64,000 nt of DNA, from NCBI RefSeq assembly GCF_900107705.1, contig NZ_FNRE01000014.1:1-64000 (forward strand), in the 5' to 3' direction. Numbering within the stretch: position 1 is the first letter of the stretch; each line of letters begins with the position of its first letter. Shown in pieces: positions 34,401 to 41,558 of this stretch. Below the pieces are notes generated by a model that saw nothing but the letters and a program-made list of their open reading frames with translations, made no database searches and was not told where the DNA came from. The DNA comes from Prevotella sp. tc2-28 (GTDB lineage Bacteria; Bacteroidota; Bacteroidia; Bacteroidales; Bacteroidaceae). The position numbers and the translations under genes are program-made.

Positions 34401-36491
34401 ACCTGTGAGGGTGTATATCTTTTCACGCTCTCTGGCAATATCTATTTCAAGTTGTTTTTCTTTTACCTTGGCTTCAGAAAGTGCTTTCTGTGCGTTAAGT
34501 TCTTGTTCTGCTAACTGTGCGGCTTTCTTTGCTCTGCCAAACATATCGGCACCGATAGCACCGAGGTCAGCTGACCAACCTTGACTAATACCTTCGCCTA
34601 AGAGTTTAACTGTTCCTTTTGCTGCTCCGGCAAGAGTGTCCCAACCTGATTTGAGAGTATCAACTACCGAGGTGCCTGCTTTCTTTAAATCCTCCCATCC
34701 GTTTTTTATTCCTTCTATGGCTTTCTTTGCTTCTGCGACATTCGCTCCTGACGCTATAAGGTCTATAACGCCTTTGGCAATCTGACCTACACCTGAAAGT
34801 GTCTTAGCGACGGCTTTAAGAGGATTAATGACTAAGCCTATTAATCCTTTGCCAAATTGGTTTAATGCACCTTGTGGGTCGGCGAAAGCGTGGTAAAGAT
34901 ATTTGCCTATCTTTACCGCTATATCCATAAGAGAGGAAAGCAGACTACCGAGATAGGCTGTAATCTTAGCAAACGCACGCTGACCTTCCGCATCTTTTTT
35001 AAACCACGCAAATATTGCTTGTAATGCTAATACAATAGCACTAAGGACTGCTCCGATAGGTGTCGCAGCCATCGCCCATAAGGCTTTGGTGAATGCAACG
35101 GCACCTCCAGTTGCTGCTGTAAAAGGTGCAACCAGACCGCTAAGAGCGGTTTTCATGTTACCCAATGAATCTTGGAACTTGCCATTTCTTGTGATTGCAT
35201 CTACGACACTATTCTTCCATTTTGCGAGGTAGCCACCTGCCCTACCTTCTTCCGACATCTCTTTCTTTGTGTCGGCAATCTCCTTCTTGAGATTGTTAAT
35301 CTTTTCTAGAAGTTCTTGTGCTTTCTTAGATTGTTGGTCAAACCCTTGTTTCTCGGCTAACTTGTCATACTCCTCTTGAAGGGACGCATGCTCTTTCTTA
35401 AGGTTCTGTAATCTGTTATGTAACTCGTTAACAGCATTCCATTGTTCTTTGAAAGATGACGATGCGGATTGCGAGGACTGATTTTCCTCGTTCTGAGCAG
35501 CAGACACTTGTTCCGTAGTAGACAAGAGTCTTGCTTTTGCATCCCTTAATTCATTGAGAGTGTTGCTATATAGTACGGCTTTCTGCTGTGCCTCTACATA
35601 GTCCGCTGACGTTATGTATTCATTCCACTCCTCTCGGCGCTCTCCTTTCTCACCTACGAAGTTAGTTGTCTTTGCGTTTTCGGCATTGTACAACTCCTGT
35701 ATCTTAGCAATCAACTCATCGTATTTCTGGATAGCCTTCTGAATATCTCCGTCTTTTGAGAGTTCTTGGTTTATACTCTCTATCTCCTTATGGAATGGTT
35801 GTAGTGCGTCAATAGCCTCTTTTTGGGCTGCCGTTAACTGTTTTTTGCTTTCAACGTTTTCTTTGGTGGCTTCCGTTTCTTTTGTCATTTCGGAAGCATT
35901 AGCAGCGTGCGCACCTGCTTCTACGACAGTAGCAGCAGTTACCGCACCATGAGCGACAGCATTAGCTGCCGTGCTTACGTTTGCCACACCGAGCATAGAA
36001 ACGAGTCCGTTATAACCTGCCTCCATTTGCTGAACAACAGCATACTGAGCCTGATAAGCATTGGTATTGTTATGTATCTGCTGCTCTACACCTGCAATAG
36101 AGGTTTTTAACTGATTATACTTCTCTGAGCCTATGACTGAGCCACTTAACTGAGTATTCAGCTTTGCGAGTTCTTTTTCAAGGTTTGCTGTCGCTGATTC
36201 AGTCTGTTGCATCGCTTCTTTGGCAAGACGTATTTGCTCTGGATAGTTTGCAAGTGCCGCTTTTGCTTCTTCGGTAGCCTGAGCAAACACCTCCATAGCC
36301 CGCTTTTGTTTCGTTGCGCTGTCGTCAGTAGACTGTGCTATCTCACGCATTGCATCGCTTACACGCTTGCTAAGTGCATCGGTCTTTATGCCAATCTTAT
36401 CGAGATTGTTTATCATCTCGTTTATAGAGCGGTCTATGTCTGATATATCAAGGTGTCCGCTTATACCAAGTATTTCGTCGTTTGCTGCCAT
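31434..36491 (-). CDS. Tape measure protein
   Basis: About 1,685 residues from ATG 36491 (MAANDEILGISGHL); the reading frame is open further upstream to 36581. Long coiled coils occupy most of it (RAMEVFAQATEEAKAALAN; QEELEQLAEQRKAAIEAERA type), with hydrophobic helices in the middle (AMAATPIGAVLSAIVLALQA and LISAILSILDILKDGIG). This is the plan of siphovirus tape measures, whose length sets tail length; about 1,685 residues predicts a tail around 250 nm by the usual 1.5 angstrom per residue. It is separated from the tail tube and chaperone genes by 23 kb. Confidence 0.88.
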   Translation of the reverse strand: MAANDEILGISGHLDISDIDRSINEMINNLDKIGIKTDALSKRVSDAMREIAQSTDDSATKQKRAMEVFAQATEEAKAALANYPEQIRLAKEAMQQTESATANLEKELAKLNTQLSGSVIGSEKYNQLKTSIAGVEQQIHNNTNAYQAQYAVVQQMEAGYNGLVSMLGVANVSTAANAVAHGAVTAATVVEAGAHAANASEMTKETEATKENVESKKQLTAAQKEAIDALQPFHKEIESINQELSKDGDIQKAIQKYDELIAKIQELYNAENAKTTNFVGEKGERREEWNEYITSADYVEAQQKAVLYSNTLNELRDAKARLLSTTEQVSAAQNEENQSSQSASSSFKEQWNAVNELHNRLQNLKKEHASLQEEYDKLAEKQGFDQQSKKAQELLEKINNLKKEIADTKKEMSEEGRAGGYLAKWKNSVVDAITRNGKFQDSLGNMKTALSGLVAPFTAATGGAVAFTKALWAMAATPIGAVLSAIVLALQAIFAWFKKDAEGQRAFAKITAYLGSLLSSLMDIAVKIGKYLYHAFADPQGALNQFGKGLIGLVINPLKAVAKTLSGVGQIAKGVIDLIASGANVAEAKKAIEGIKNGWEDLKKAGTSVVDTLKSGWDTLAGAAKGTVKLLGEGISQGWSADLGAIGADMFGRAKKAAQLAEQELNAQKALSEAKVKEKQLEIDIAREREKIYTLTGKEKDAQIELVKNMLKEKYDGQIKAQKELLRITKERNALHTMSIESYAKEREAQGAVYALEAQRAASTRMLVRMQQSNLKAMANAGKKDARQQQQIDESEARLEEIIHKNVVARAKAEQDMEQRITDARIAAMKDGADKVLAEKNRSFEKELEQLAEQRKAAIEAERARQKAEFEAQEKIIKARGGKPEQWDETKLDQSAINAIKEQYKKLEEFTIARQQNNELQQQIQSMREYLIEYGTFQQQKLAITEKYAKMIAKAEALGLKGEVLRLKAEENSKKNAVNMSALQQSIDWQSVLGGFTNLLGDQLRTTLEKLRQYVREPSFAKKNEADQKVVYDAITKLKGLTGEGRGTLNFSSIKKQMDSLGAAINRLQQAKNAEITSTEHLEKAKERYKKALDSGNKAEIENAKISLDLAEKVATAASESVRVQQTAVQNLANGLRESEEDTVDGLNLVADGLRGFADNTLSGAFQGIQNMLNGLSKLNIGGEVGKAVSKLSDTLSNAGFIGQLISAILSILDILKDGIGTLISNLIDTVLNAVAGILDNVLSLDFVGQITGSLTKGIGNILNAVTFGGFDSWFGSKDTRAQVDAEIKASNTILESIDKSVKRISDEMSESYGASALSKYEDLLEKFINKSAQYNRQIQEAGWGYYGRRHREWYYRNENGGEGEGGYVWRIRNLLGLSEGEYGTAWQGLFEQLSKMGNEGAKKLAELRRLAEEGNAEAAELWFQIANTGWDDEGRISKAANAWADLADEMEEASEKLSEIMLTTSFDSLFDDMINHLYDYADGVEDVTDSIAESWQKMVNRMLINNLVAQNLKDQLKVLYDTWYKSVSAANANNDKKALQEANDAFYRGYQSVIDSGISQIEQLRELGIDRIENARSQQSATANSIQNISYDQADSLVGIGLNHTILLEQTLSETMIHTELLTDIGDNIRETRARVVNISEGVQSMVETQGLMNSHLAEISENTRVLPEMYDEVVRMRKKIDEQ

Positions 36492-36646
36492 ATTTCTATA
36501 TTTTTGCGATTTTATCGCAAATTTAAGGCTTCTCACGGCGTTTTGGAAATGTTCGAGTATAAGTATATAAACAAGTAGCAAAACGCTGTTAGATTGCGTT
36601 AAAATAAGTCTTAGGCGGTTTACTTGTTTACTTTGATAAAGTCTAA

Positions 36647-36680
36647 TTTGACTTTATTATAGTAATATGGTGTACTTTTG
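36647..36680 (+). promoter_or_regulatory. Rightward promoter upstream of the 36876 regulator
   Basis: TTTG (36647-36650) and TACTTTTG (36673-36680) are separated by 22 bases, matching the Bacteroidota -33/-7 consensus. Transcription would start near 36687 and pass through the structured repeat into 36876. Confidence 0.55.
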
Positions 36681-36684
36681 TGAC

Positions 36685-36838
36685 GTAGTGCTTTGGAGAA
36701 GTTATATGTAAAGTCCCCCGGCACTACAGAAAGATGCTTCACTAACTTTCAATAGAATTGCCCTCCGAGGAGGTGCCGAGGGACCGTGTATGTCCTTGCC
36801 ACTCGCCGGAAGGCAGATAATTCTATTTGTTAGTGAAG
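36685..36838. other. Structured leader with long inverted repeats between facing promoters
   Basis: Two stems. Stem 1: GTAGTGC (36685-36691) with GCACTAC (36721-36727). Stem 2: CTTCACTAAC (36737-36746) with GTTAGTGAAG (36829-36838), continued by AATAGAATT (36751-36759) with AATTCTATT (36819-36827), giving 19 pairs with a small bulge. The inner loop is GC-rich. It lies between a rightward and a leftward promoter, so either RNA strand would fold; it could be an ncRNA or a common 5' leader. The surrounding 36492-36875 has no gene. Confidence 0.55.
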
Positions 36839-36844
36839 CGAGTG

Positions 36845-36876
36845 CAAATTTACTAACTTTAAGTGATTTGTGCAAA
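36845..36876 (-). promoter_or_regulatory. Leftward promoter toward the tape measure gene
   Basis: On the minus strand TTTG (36873-36876) and TAAATTTG (36845-36852) are 20 bases apart and the -7 box is followed by CAC. Same -7 form as the leftward boxes at 42445 and 879. A transcript would start near 36838, exactly at the base of the long stem. Confidence 0.6.
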
Positions 36877-37109
36877 TGAAAAAGGTTTTATTTTTGAAAT
36901 TAAACGCTGAAATGTTAAAACTGATGTCAAAATGTGGCCTCAGAGAAGATGACTATAAGTACATAAGAGCGTTTGAAGAGTACACTTTCTTAAGGAACGA
37001 GAATCAGAAAGTCGATGTCATACTTATGGAACTTTCTAAGAAGTATAGAGTATCTGAAAGCACTCTAAAAAGGGCTTTTCGCAGGCTCTCAGGTGAGGTC
37101 AGATACTGA
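36876..37109 (+). CDS. Small HTH transcription regulator
   Basis: 77 residues from ATG 36876. ELSKKYRVSESTLKRAFRRL is a helix-turn-helix that resembles those in phage/plasmid AraC-type or Cro-like regulators; the N-terminal half is helical. It sits alone between the late tail operon and the virion-like cluster at 37221, so it may control either. The gene may lack a Shine-Dalgarno; its ATG lies within the -33 motif of the leftward promoter. Confidence 0.62.
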   Translation: MKKVLFLKLNAEMLKLMSKCGLREDDYKYIRAFEEYTFLRNENQKVDVILMELSKKYRVSESTLKRAFRRLSGEVRY

Positions 37110-37127
37110 CCTTTGGAATATTATACT

Positions 37128-37162
37128 TTTGTTGTTTCTTGCCGTTATTCTGTCTAATTTTG
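37128..37162 (+). promoter_or_regulatory. Promoter for the 37221-40484 cluster
   Basis: TTTG (37128-37131) and TAATTTTG (37155-37162) are 23 bases apart. The expected start is near 37169, ahead of the first gene at 37221. Confidence 0.6.
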
Positions 37163-37186
37163 CCTCTGTCAAGGTATTGACACAGG
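37163..37186. promoter_or_regulatory. Inverted repeat at the start site, candidate operator
   Basis: CCTCTGTCA (37163-37171) and TGACACAGG (37178-37186) form 9-base arms with one mismatch around AGGTAT. It overlaps the expected transcription start, a typical repressor position. The small HTH protein encoded just upstream (36876) is a natural candidate binder. Confidence 0.45.
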
Positions 37187-37220
37187 TAACATTAGTATTA
37201 ACAATTTAATTTCTACAACT

Positions 37221-37778
37221 ATGGCATTAGAAATGAATGATTTGATGATGCTGCGAGGTATGGATAAGGAAGGGCTTTCTCCTTACGAGCAGTACAAGGT
37301 TGGTTTCATGCAACAGAAGAATCACACAAGTGGTATCGGAGTTGCGGGTTTAGTTCTCGGTACGGTAGGTACAGCCGCAGCCGTTGGTGCTTGGATTTTC
37401 GGTCCGATGTATGGTAATGCAAAGGCTAACCAGGCAAAAGAGGTTGCTAACTCTGCAAAGGAACTTGCCAATGTACAGATTGCTGCAAGTCAGCGTCAGC
37501 TTGACCAGTTGACAAGTCTGCTTGCATCGGAGCGTAGTGAACGTTTGCAAGGCGACTACACCATCAGCCAGACTATCACCGACACTGTTAGCGGTCAGCA
37601 GGCTTCAAACCTCACCGCACAGCAGGCCGCAGAGTTGTCTGCCGTGAACTCTGTAATGCAACAGACCTATTCCGACTTCGTGACAGGTCGTGCCTCTCTG
37701 AACCCCACTCCTGTAAGTTTGTACTCGGCTCCCCAGCCTTGTGCTTGCCCCGCAAGTGGATGCGGTTGTAACGGCTAA
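37221..37778 (+). CDS. Membrane-anchored protein with Cys-rich tail
   Basis: 185 residues. A hydrophobic helix near residues 38-62 (GIGVAGLVLGTVGTAAAVGA) is followed by a coiled Gln/Ala-rich region and a C-terminal CACPASGCGCNG tail with five Cys in 12 residues. Highly expressed-looking GC-richer codon use compared with early genes. Possibly a virion or membrane-associated phage protein; I know no family. Leads a rightward cluster that includes other Cys-rich and membrane proteins. Confidence 0.65.
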   Translation: MALEMNDLMMLRGMDKEGLSPYEQYKVGFMQQKNHTSGIGVAGLVLGTVGTAAAVGAWIFGPMYGNAKANQAKEVANSAKELANVQIAASQRQLDQLTSLLASERSERLQGDYTISQTITDTVSGQQASNLTAQQAAELSAVNSVMQQTYSDFVTGRASLNPTPVSLYSAPQPCACPASGCGCNG

Positions 37779-37856
37779 AAATGGCAATGGGTGTACTTAG
37801 GTATTTTCAGGTACTTTTAGGTACACCCTCATTTTCAACAACTTAGAACACGGCAA

Positions 37857-38216
37857 ATGTTATGGTTTACAAACAAAAAGAAACGATTGGAGATGATGCA
37901 AGGAATAAGACCAACGAGTAAGGCAACGCTGAAATTGCAATGTTTGTTCTGTTGCAAGGGAGATATTGACGAGGCTATGAAACTCTATGACTACTTTGCT
38001 AAGGATATGCCCGAACTTCCCGACTACGACCCTGTACAGCCAACATGGATGGATAACACCAAAGAAACTGTAAATGGTCTTATGGGATGGCTTAGAGAAA
38101 ATCAAGACACTCTGGCACAAGGGTATGACTTTATTCGTGGAATAATCCAGAGCAGGCAACTGCCACCGATAACTCCCGAAACACCGTCAGCACCACTACC
38201 ACCAATCAACGAGTAA
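37857..38216 (+). CDS. Hypothetical protein (119 aa)
   Basis: 119 residues. CLFCCKGDIDEAMKLYDYFA suggests a helical region with a Cys cluster; the C-terminus is Pro-rich (LPPITPETPSAPLPPINE). Unknown family. 78 bases after the previous stop. Confidence 0.6.
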   Translation: MLWFTNKKKRLEMMQGIRPTSKATLKLQCLFCCKGDIDEAMKLYDYFAKDMPELPDYDPVQPTWMDNTKETVNGLMGWLRENQDTLAQGYDFIRGIIQSRQLPPITPETPSAPLPPINE

Positions 38217-38235
38217 TTACTAACACGGCAAGAAT

Positions 38236-38451
38236 ATGGAAGAAAAGAGATTAAGAGGTTTCCCGATAAGTTTCAATATCTATGCGGAGAGCGAGGAAGA
38301 GGTTGAAGAGGCTCGTATGGCTATTATTGCTTTCATTGGCTTACACGCTTCACAATGTAGGGCTGTCACGGCAAAGAAAGTAGCACAAGCCTTATCCAAC
38401 TGGGATAAGAACCCAATAGTAAAGAATCATATAATCAATTATTTCAAGTGA
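38236..38451 (+). CDS. Small hypothetical protein (71 aa)
   Basis: 71 residues, acidic N-terminal half (AESEEEVEEARMAIIAFIG) then helical. Ends 1 base before the next start. No family recognised. Confidence 0.58.
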   Translation: MEEKRLRGFPISFNIYAESEEEVEEARMAIIAFIGLHASQCRAVTAKKVAQALSNWDKNPIVKNHIINYFK

Positions 38452-38452
38452 T

Positions 38453-38731
38453 ATGGAACAGACAAATCAGAATCAGTTTAAGTGTTCGGGCAACTGTCTA
38501 CAATGTTTGCCTGCACAGAGAGCGTATTGCTCCTCACAGCACGCTTACTCCAATATGAAAGTCCTTGATATGGTTGCCAAGGCGGTGCTGAGTATGCAAG
38601 GAGAGATTAGTGTTATCAAAGAGAAGATAGAGACTATACAGAATAACGAGGCTAACATCTTTGACCCTAGTATAGCGCAGAAAGGGGACGGCGCAGTAAT
38701 AGAGCCCCAAAATAATTCACTTAACATTTAA
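38453..38731 (+). CDS. Small Cys-rich/coiled protein (92 aa)
   Basis: 92 residues. FKCSGNCLQCLPAQRAYCSS has a C-x3-C-x2-C plus a fourth Cys and could bind zinc; the rest is a coiled helix (LSMQGEISVIKEKIETIQ). Sits in the Cys-rich cluster. Confidence 0.6.
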   Translation: MEQTNQNQFKCSGNCLQCLPAQRAYCSSQHAYSNMKVLDMVAKAVLSMQGEISVIKEKIETIQNNEANIFDPSIAQKGDGAVIEPQNNSLNI

Positions 38732-38736
38732 CTATT

Positions 38737-39183
38737 ATGGCTTGTAACAATGGAAAGACATTCGTGGTTAGTTTGACTACGGTGCCTGGCGGTACCGCCG
38801 CCAATGCCAACTATCTGTTGGCTCTCGACCACTTTACTTGTGGTAACAAAAAATTATGTATTAATGAGTCCTATCCGGTAACGGCTGATCTGAAAGCAAC
38901 AGCTATCGGTCTGCCTGTCGATGTAGGCAATGGAACGTTCTGTCAAGAGGTGCTTATCAACGGTACGGTAAACTATATGCCGTTCAAATGTGGGTGCCAG
39001 TGTGGAGTATGCCCTGTGACGGAGAGTATTTACTGTTCTATCTGTGTTCCTTGCTCGTCAGCAGCGACACCGACACTTGCCGTAGGAGCATCGAAAGCTG
39101 CACCAACAAACGTTCAGCCCTGTTGCAATGTGACTAACTGCGTGGCTATCACCACAACGCTCAACGTAACGACTGGTGCATAG
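38737..39183 (+). CDS. Cys-rich secreted-like or virion protein
   Basis: 148 residues with about 18 cysteines, including CGNKKLC, FKCGCQCGVCPV, YCSICVPC and QPCCNVTNC, in a Thr/Ala/Val-rich beta background (TATPTLAV-type). No signal peptide. The density of paired Cys suggests disulfides or metal clusters. Function unknown; its stop is one base before the next start, so expression is linked to the membrane protein that follows. Confidence 0.65.
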   Translation: MACNNGKTFVVSLTTVPGGTAANANYLLALDHFTCGNKKLCINESYPVTADLKATAIGLPVDVGNGTFCQEVLINGTVNYMPFKCGCQCGVCPVTESIYCSICVPCSSAATPTLAVGASKAAPTNVQPCCNVTNCVAITTTLNVTTGA

Positions 39184-39184
39184 T

Positions 39185-39547
39185 ATGGAATGGATTGATA
39201 TTGCGGGTATCGTCTTTATCTGCGTAACGATGAACCATCTCGGACTGATAAGCAAGATAGAAGAGATATACGGTGGAAAAATCCCTATCCTCAACTGCCC
39301 TAAATGCGCAAGTTTCTGGATAACCTTTATATTCAGTCTATGGGAAGTATCATCGTTTTACGGAGTGATAAAGGTTCTCGCAATATCTTTCCTCGCAAGT
39401 TATATAGCTATATGGCTGGAATTATTAGAAGGATATGTAGATACTTTATATATTAGACTATATGGGAAGATTTACGAAACCTCAGACAACACGCCTGCCG
39501 CAGATGCCGACAATGGTAATCCCGCAGGCTCCGTGCCCGAATTGTGA
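39185..39547 (+). CDS. Membrane protein with CPKC motif
   Basis: 120 residues from ATG 39185 (a GTG at 39176 is in frame). Three hydrophobic segments (IDIAGIVFICVTMNHLGLI, FWITFIFSLWEVSSFYGV, KVLAISFLASYIAIWLELL) and CPKCASFW between the first two, a pattern reminiscent of DUF1360-like membrane proteins. Unknown function in phages. Confidence 0.6.
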   Translation: MEWIDIAGIVFICVTMNHLGLISKIEEIYGGKIPILNCPKCASFWITFIFSLWEVSSFYGVIKVLAISFLASYIAIWLELLEGYVDTLYIRLYGKIYETSDNTPAADADNGNPAGSVPEL

Positions 39548-39581
39548 AAAGACACAAGTCCGCAAGCATGGAAAGAAATAG
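39462..39581 (+). CDS. Overlapping small zinc-ribbon-like protein
   Basis: 39 residues read in another frame across the end of the membrane gene. Starts MGRFTKPQTTRLPQMP and ends CPNCEKTQVRKHGKK; the CPNC pair and basic tail look like a small zinc-ribbon half. Overlap and length keep confidence low. Confidence 0.4.
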   Translation: MGRFTKPQTTRLPQMPTMVIPQAPCPNCEKTQVRKHGKK

Positions 39582-39731
39582 GTTCTCTTTCTTTTAAAAG
39601 TAGGCAGAAAAAAGTGCTGATTTAAGAGAAAAGGATATTGAAAGAAGATAAAAACCGTCTAAAAATCAGACAGTTACTTATCCTCTGGATTTAGTCCGCA
39701 GATAAAATAAAAATTTTAAAATTAAGAAAAA

Positions 39732-40214
39732 ATGACACAAGAAGAGATGAAGAAAGAGTTTAGTGCCCTCTATGATATGATGGCACGCTCAGAGAAAGTA
39801 GAGTATATGCACACCTTTGGTATGGTGCATAGGGAGATGATGGAATGGTTCATACAGAACAAGCCCGAACTCGCACAGGAATGGCTTGACAAGTTAGAAT
39901 CTATCCGTTGGAAGAACTACCTCTCTCCGAAGGAAGCAGAAAAAATTGTTGCAAAGATGAATCCCCAGGCTCCGTGGAGCAAGGAACAGTGGAAACAAGC
40001 AATGGAGAAAGAAGGCTTTGAATTAGAGAAAGAACCTTGTTATAACCGTTGCGCTCTTTGGGTAACTATGGAGATGATTATGTCAGATTCTTCTGAAACG
40101 CTTTCAAAGTTTGTGCAAAGCGCAGACATCTTCAAGGTTGTCTATGGTCTTGCCGTTGACAAACTTACCGACAAGGATAACGTTTTCAATATCCGACATT
40201 ATTTTTCTCTCTAA
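39732..40214 (+). CDS. Hypothetical helical protein (160 aa)
   Basis: 160 residues, all-helical in appearance (EEMKKEFSALYDMMARSEK; YLSPKEAEKIVAKMNPQA). Proteins of this shape occur in Bacteroidales phages and are unannotated to my knowledge. The upstream 39582-39731 is AT-rich with no recognisable gene. Confidence 0.6.
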   Translation: MTQEEMKKEFSALYDMMARSEKVEYMHTFGMVHREMMEWFIQNKPELAQEWLDKLESIRWKNYLSPKEAEKIVAKMNPQAPWSKEQWKQAMEKEGFELEKEPCYNRCALWVTMEMIMSDSSETLSKFVQSADIFKVVYGLAVDKLTDKDNVFNIRHYFSL

Positions 40215-40217
40215 GCA

Positions 40218-40484
40218 ATGAATTATAGTGAGTTGATGCGAAGGAAACTACTTGAAGACATCTACAATAAGATGTCCGACGAGGAAAAACGTACCTTTGT
40301 ACAACTCACTTTACAAGATAAGAGCCATCAGGAGATTATGGAAGCGCTCTCCCGTCAGAGAGCACAACTTGAAAGCATAGAGAAGAAACAGAACTGGGTA
40401 ACCGATTTCGGTAGCGACGTAGCAGCAAACTTCCTCACTGACGGCCTTATATTCTTCGGGCGAAAGTTGTTCGGCAAACTATAA
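40218..40484 (+). CDS. Hypothetical protein (88 aa)
   Basis: 88 residues; N-terminal helices (SELMRRKLLEDIYNKMSDEE), coiled middle (ALSRQRAQLESIEKKQ), and a C-terminal hydrophobic end (NFLTDGLIFFGRKLFG) that may be membrane-peripheral. It stops 3 bases before the convergent DUF559 gene ends. Confidence 0.58.
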   Translation: MNYSELMRRKLLEDIYNKMSDEEKRTFVQLTLQDKSHQEIMEALSRQRAQLESIEKKQNWVTDFGSDVAANFLTDGLIFFGRKLFGKL

Positions 40485-40487
40485 CCA

Positions 40488-40847
40488 TCACTTTGCCGTG
40501 TTGGTTGAGGGTGGCAACTTTGTTTGTCGCCCTCTAACCGATTTATTAAGGATTAACTTAATCTTTGCTTTTATCTTCTCTGGATTGCGAGCGTCGTGGT
40601 TTGAAAGGCGCACAACGTGATAACCTAAACGCCATATCCCGCTACTTCGGTTAGTGTCTAATCGTCGTTGCTTAGTAGTAAAATGATACCCTCCATCTAA
40701 TTCTACTATAGTTTTGATTTCTGGAAGATAAAGGTCTGCAAAATAGATGCGCCTACCTGTGTTTATAGGATACTGCCTAATAACCTTGTAACCGAGAGCG
40801 TTAATTGTACGAAATGTTATTCTTTCTGCTTCGGATGACTTTGCCAT
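40488..40847 (-). CDS. DUF559-type endonuclease 1 (PD-(D/E)XK fold)
   Basis: 119 residues from ATG 40847; the frame is open to 40988. FADLYLPEIKTIVELDGGYH carries the core D...ExDG pattern of DUF559/very-short-patch-repair-like nucleases, with WRLGYHVVRLSN following. The C-terminal ~25 residues (SVRGRQTKLPPSTNTAK) extend past the usual end. Such proteins can be nicking endonucleases or homing-type enzymes. Third-to-last of the leftward cluster led by 41559. Confidence 0.72.
   Translation of the reverse strand: MAKSSEAERITFRTINALGYKVIRQYPINTGRRIYFADLYLPEIKTIVELDGGYHFTTKQRRLDTNRSSGIWRLGYHVVRLSNHDARNPEKIKAKIKLILNKSVRGRQTKLPPSTNTAK
40500..40543. terminator. Convergent terminator between 40484 and the DUF559 cluster
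   Basis: GGTTGAGGG (near 40502-40510) with CCTCTAACC (near 40533-40541) forms an imperfect stem around TGGCAACTTTGTTTGTCGC. It lies just past both converging stops, overlapping the tail of the DUF559 gene. Strength is uncertain. Confidence 0.4.
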
Positions 40848-40878
40848 TAGGTCTGCACGCCTTAGACGTAGCCATTGC

Positions 40879-40995
40879 TCAGATATGCGCTTGCAACAAC
40901 TTTTCTTCCGTTGGGTGTTTGTGGGCTTTGTACTTCGCGTAAGGAGTTTTTCTGAACTCGCAGCACACTTCGTATTCTTCGTAATCATCTTCCAT
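40879..40995 (-). CDS. Small acidic protein (38 aa)
   Basis: 38 residues, MEDDYEEYEVCCEFRKTPYA at the start and EEKLLQAHI at the end, in the frame opposite to an open extension of the DUF559 gene. It starts 5 bases after the coiled-coil gene's stop at 41001, which is the natural spacing here. Overlap with the alternative DUF559 N-terminus is unresolved. Confidence 0.4.
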   Translation of the reverse strand: MEDDYEEYEVCCEFRKTPYAKYKAHKHPTEEKLLQAHI

Positions 40996-41000
40996 AGTTA

Positions 41001-41240
41001 CTACTTATTAAAAACTCTCGCCCAGAATCCTCGTTCTCTTAACATAGTGATGTTAAAACGCAACTCCTCGATAATCTTGGATTTTACTTCTTTCTCTTCT
41101 TCTAAACTCTTCACGCAGCTTTCAAGGAACTTGTTCGTAGACTCAGCAGTCTCCAACTTGGACTGAACATTACGCAACTCCGACTCCAAAGCACGATACG
41201 CTGTTAGAGATGGCCGAAATCTCTTCTTCTTTTCTTCCAT
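41001..41240 (-). CDS. Coiled-coil protein (79 aa)
   Basis: 79 residues, basic N-terminus (EEKKKRFRPSLTAYRALESE) then a continuous heptad coil (NVQSKLETAESTNKFLESCV). Sits between two nuclease-like genes in a leftward operon; could be an oligomerisation partner. Unknown family. Confidence 0.58.
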   Translation of the reverse strand: MEEKKKRFRPSLTAYRALESELRNVQSKLETAESTNKFLESCVKSLEEEKEVKSKIIEELRFNITMLRERGFWARVFNK

Positions 41241-41247
41241 AACTATA

Positions 41248-41553
41248 CTATTTATTATATTTGATATGCTGCTTTTTCATTAAATCTATGATAAGGTTCT
41301 GCATCTTTTCTAATACAAACTCTTTGGTTTCTATCTCTCTGATAAAAAGGGGATGAAAATGATACTTAACATTATTGTAAAAAATGTCGTCTTTCTCTTT
41401 TCCTTCTGATACTTTCACCATTATGCGGAACTTAGGAACATAGATGTCCGCTTTAACAGGTGTCTTGCCTTTGAAAGTAGTAAAGAAATGAATCTTTTTC
41501 TCTGTAAGGAAGTTAACAAGAACATCTAATTTTGCTTTTTGGTTATTTGTCAT
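41248..41553 (-). CDS. Degenerate DUF559-like protein
   Basis: 101 residues aligned in outline to the neighbouring DUF559 proteins: TPVKADIYVPKFRIMVKVSEG corresponds to the core D...E(x)D block, but the second acid is Lys (MVKVS), so catalysis is unlikely. May be a regulator, inhibitor or decaying copy. Lies 5 bases after the 41559 gene's stop. Confidence 0.52.
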   Translation of the reverse strand: MTNNQKAKLDVLVNFLTEKKIHFFTTFKGKTPVKADIYVPKFRIMVKVSEGKEKDDIFYNNVKYHFHPLFIREIETKEFVLEKMQNLIIDLMKKQHIKYNK

Positions 41554-41558
41554 TGTTC

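Noticed and set aside
39548..39731. Additional gene between the membrane protein and 39732
   Set aside because: Apart from the short overlapping frame ending at 39581, the AT-rich stretch has no frame with a good start or composition.
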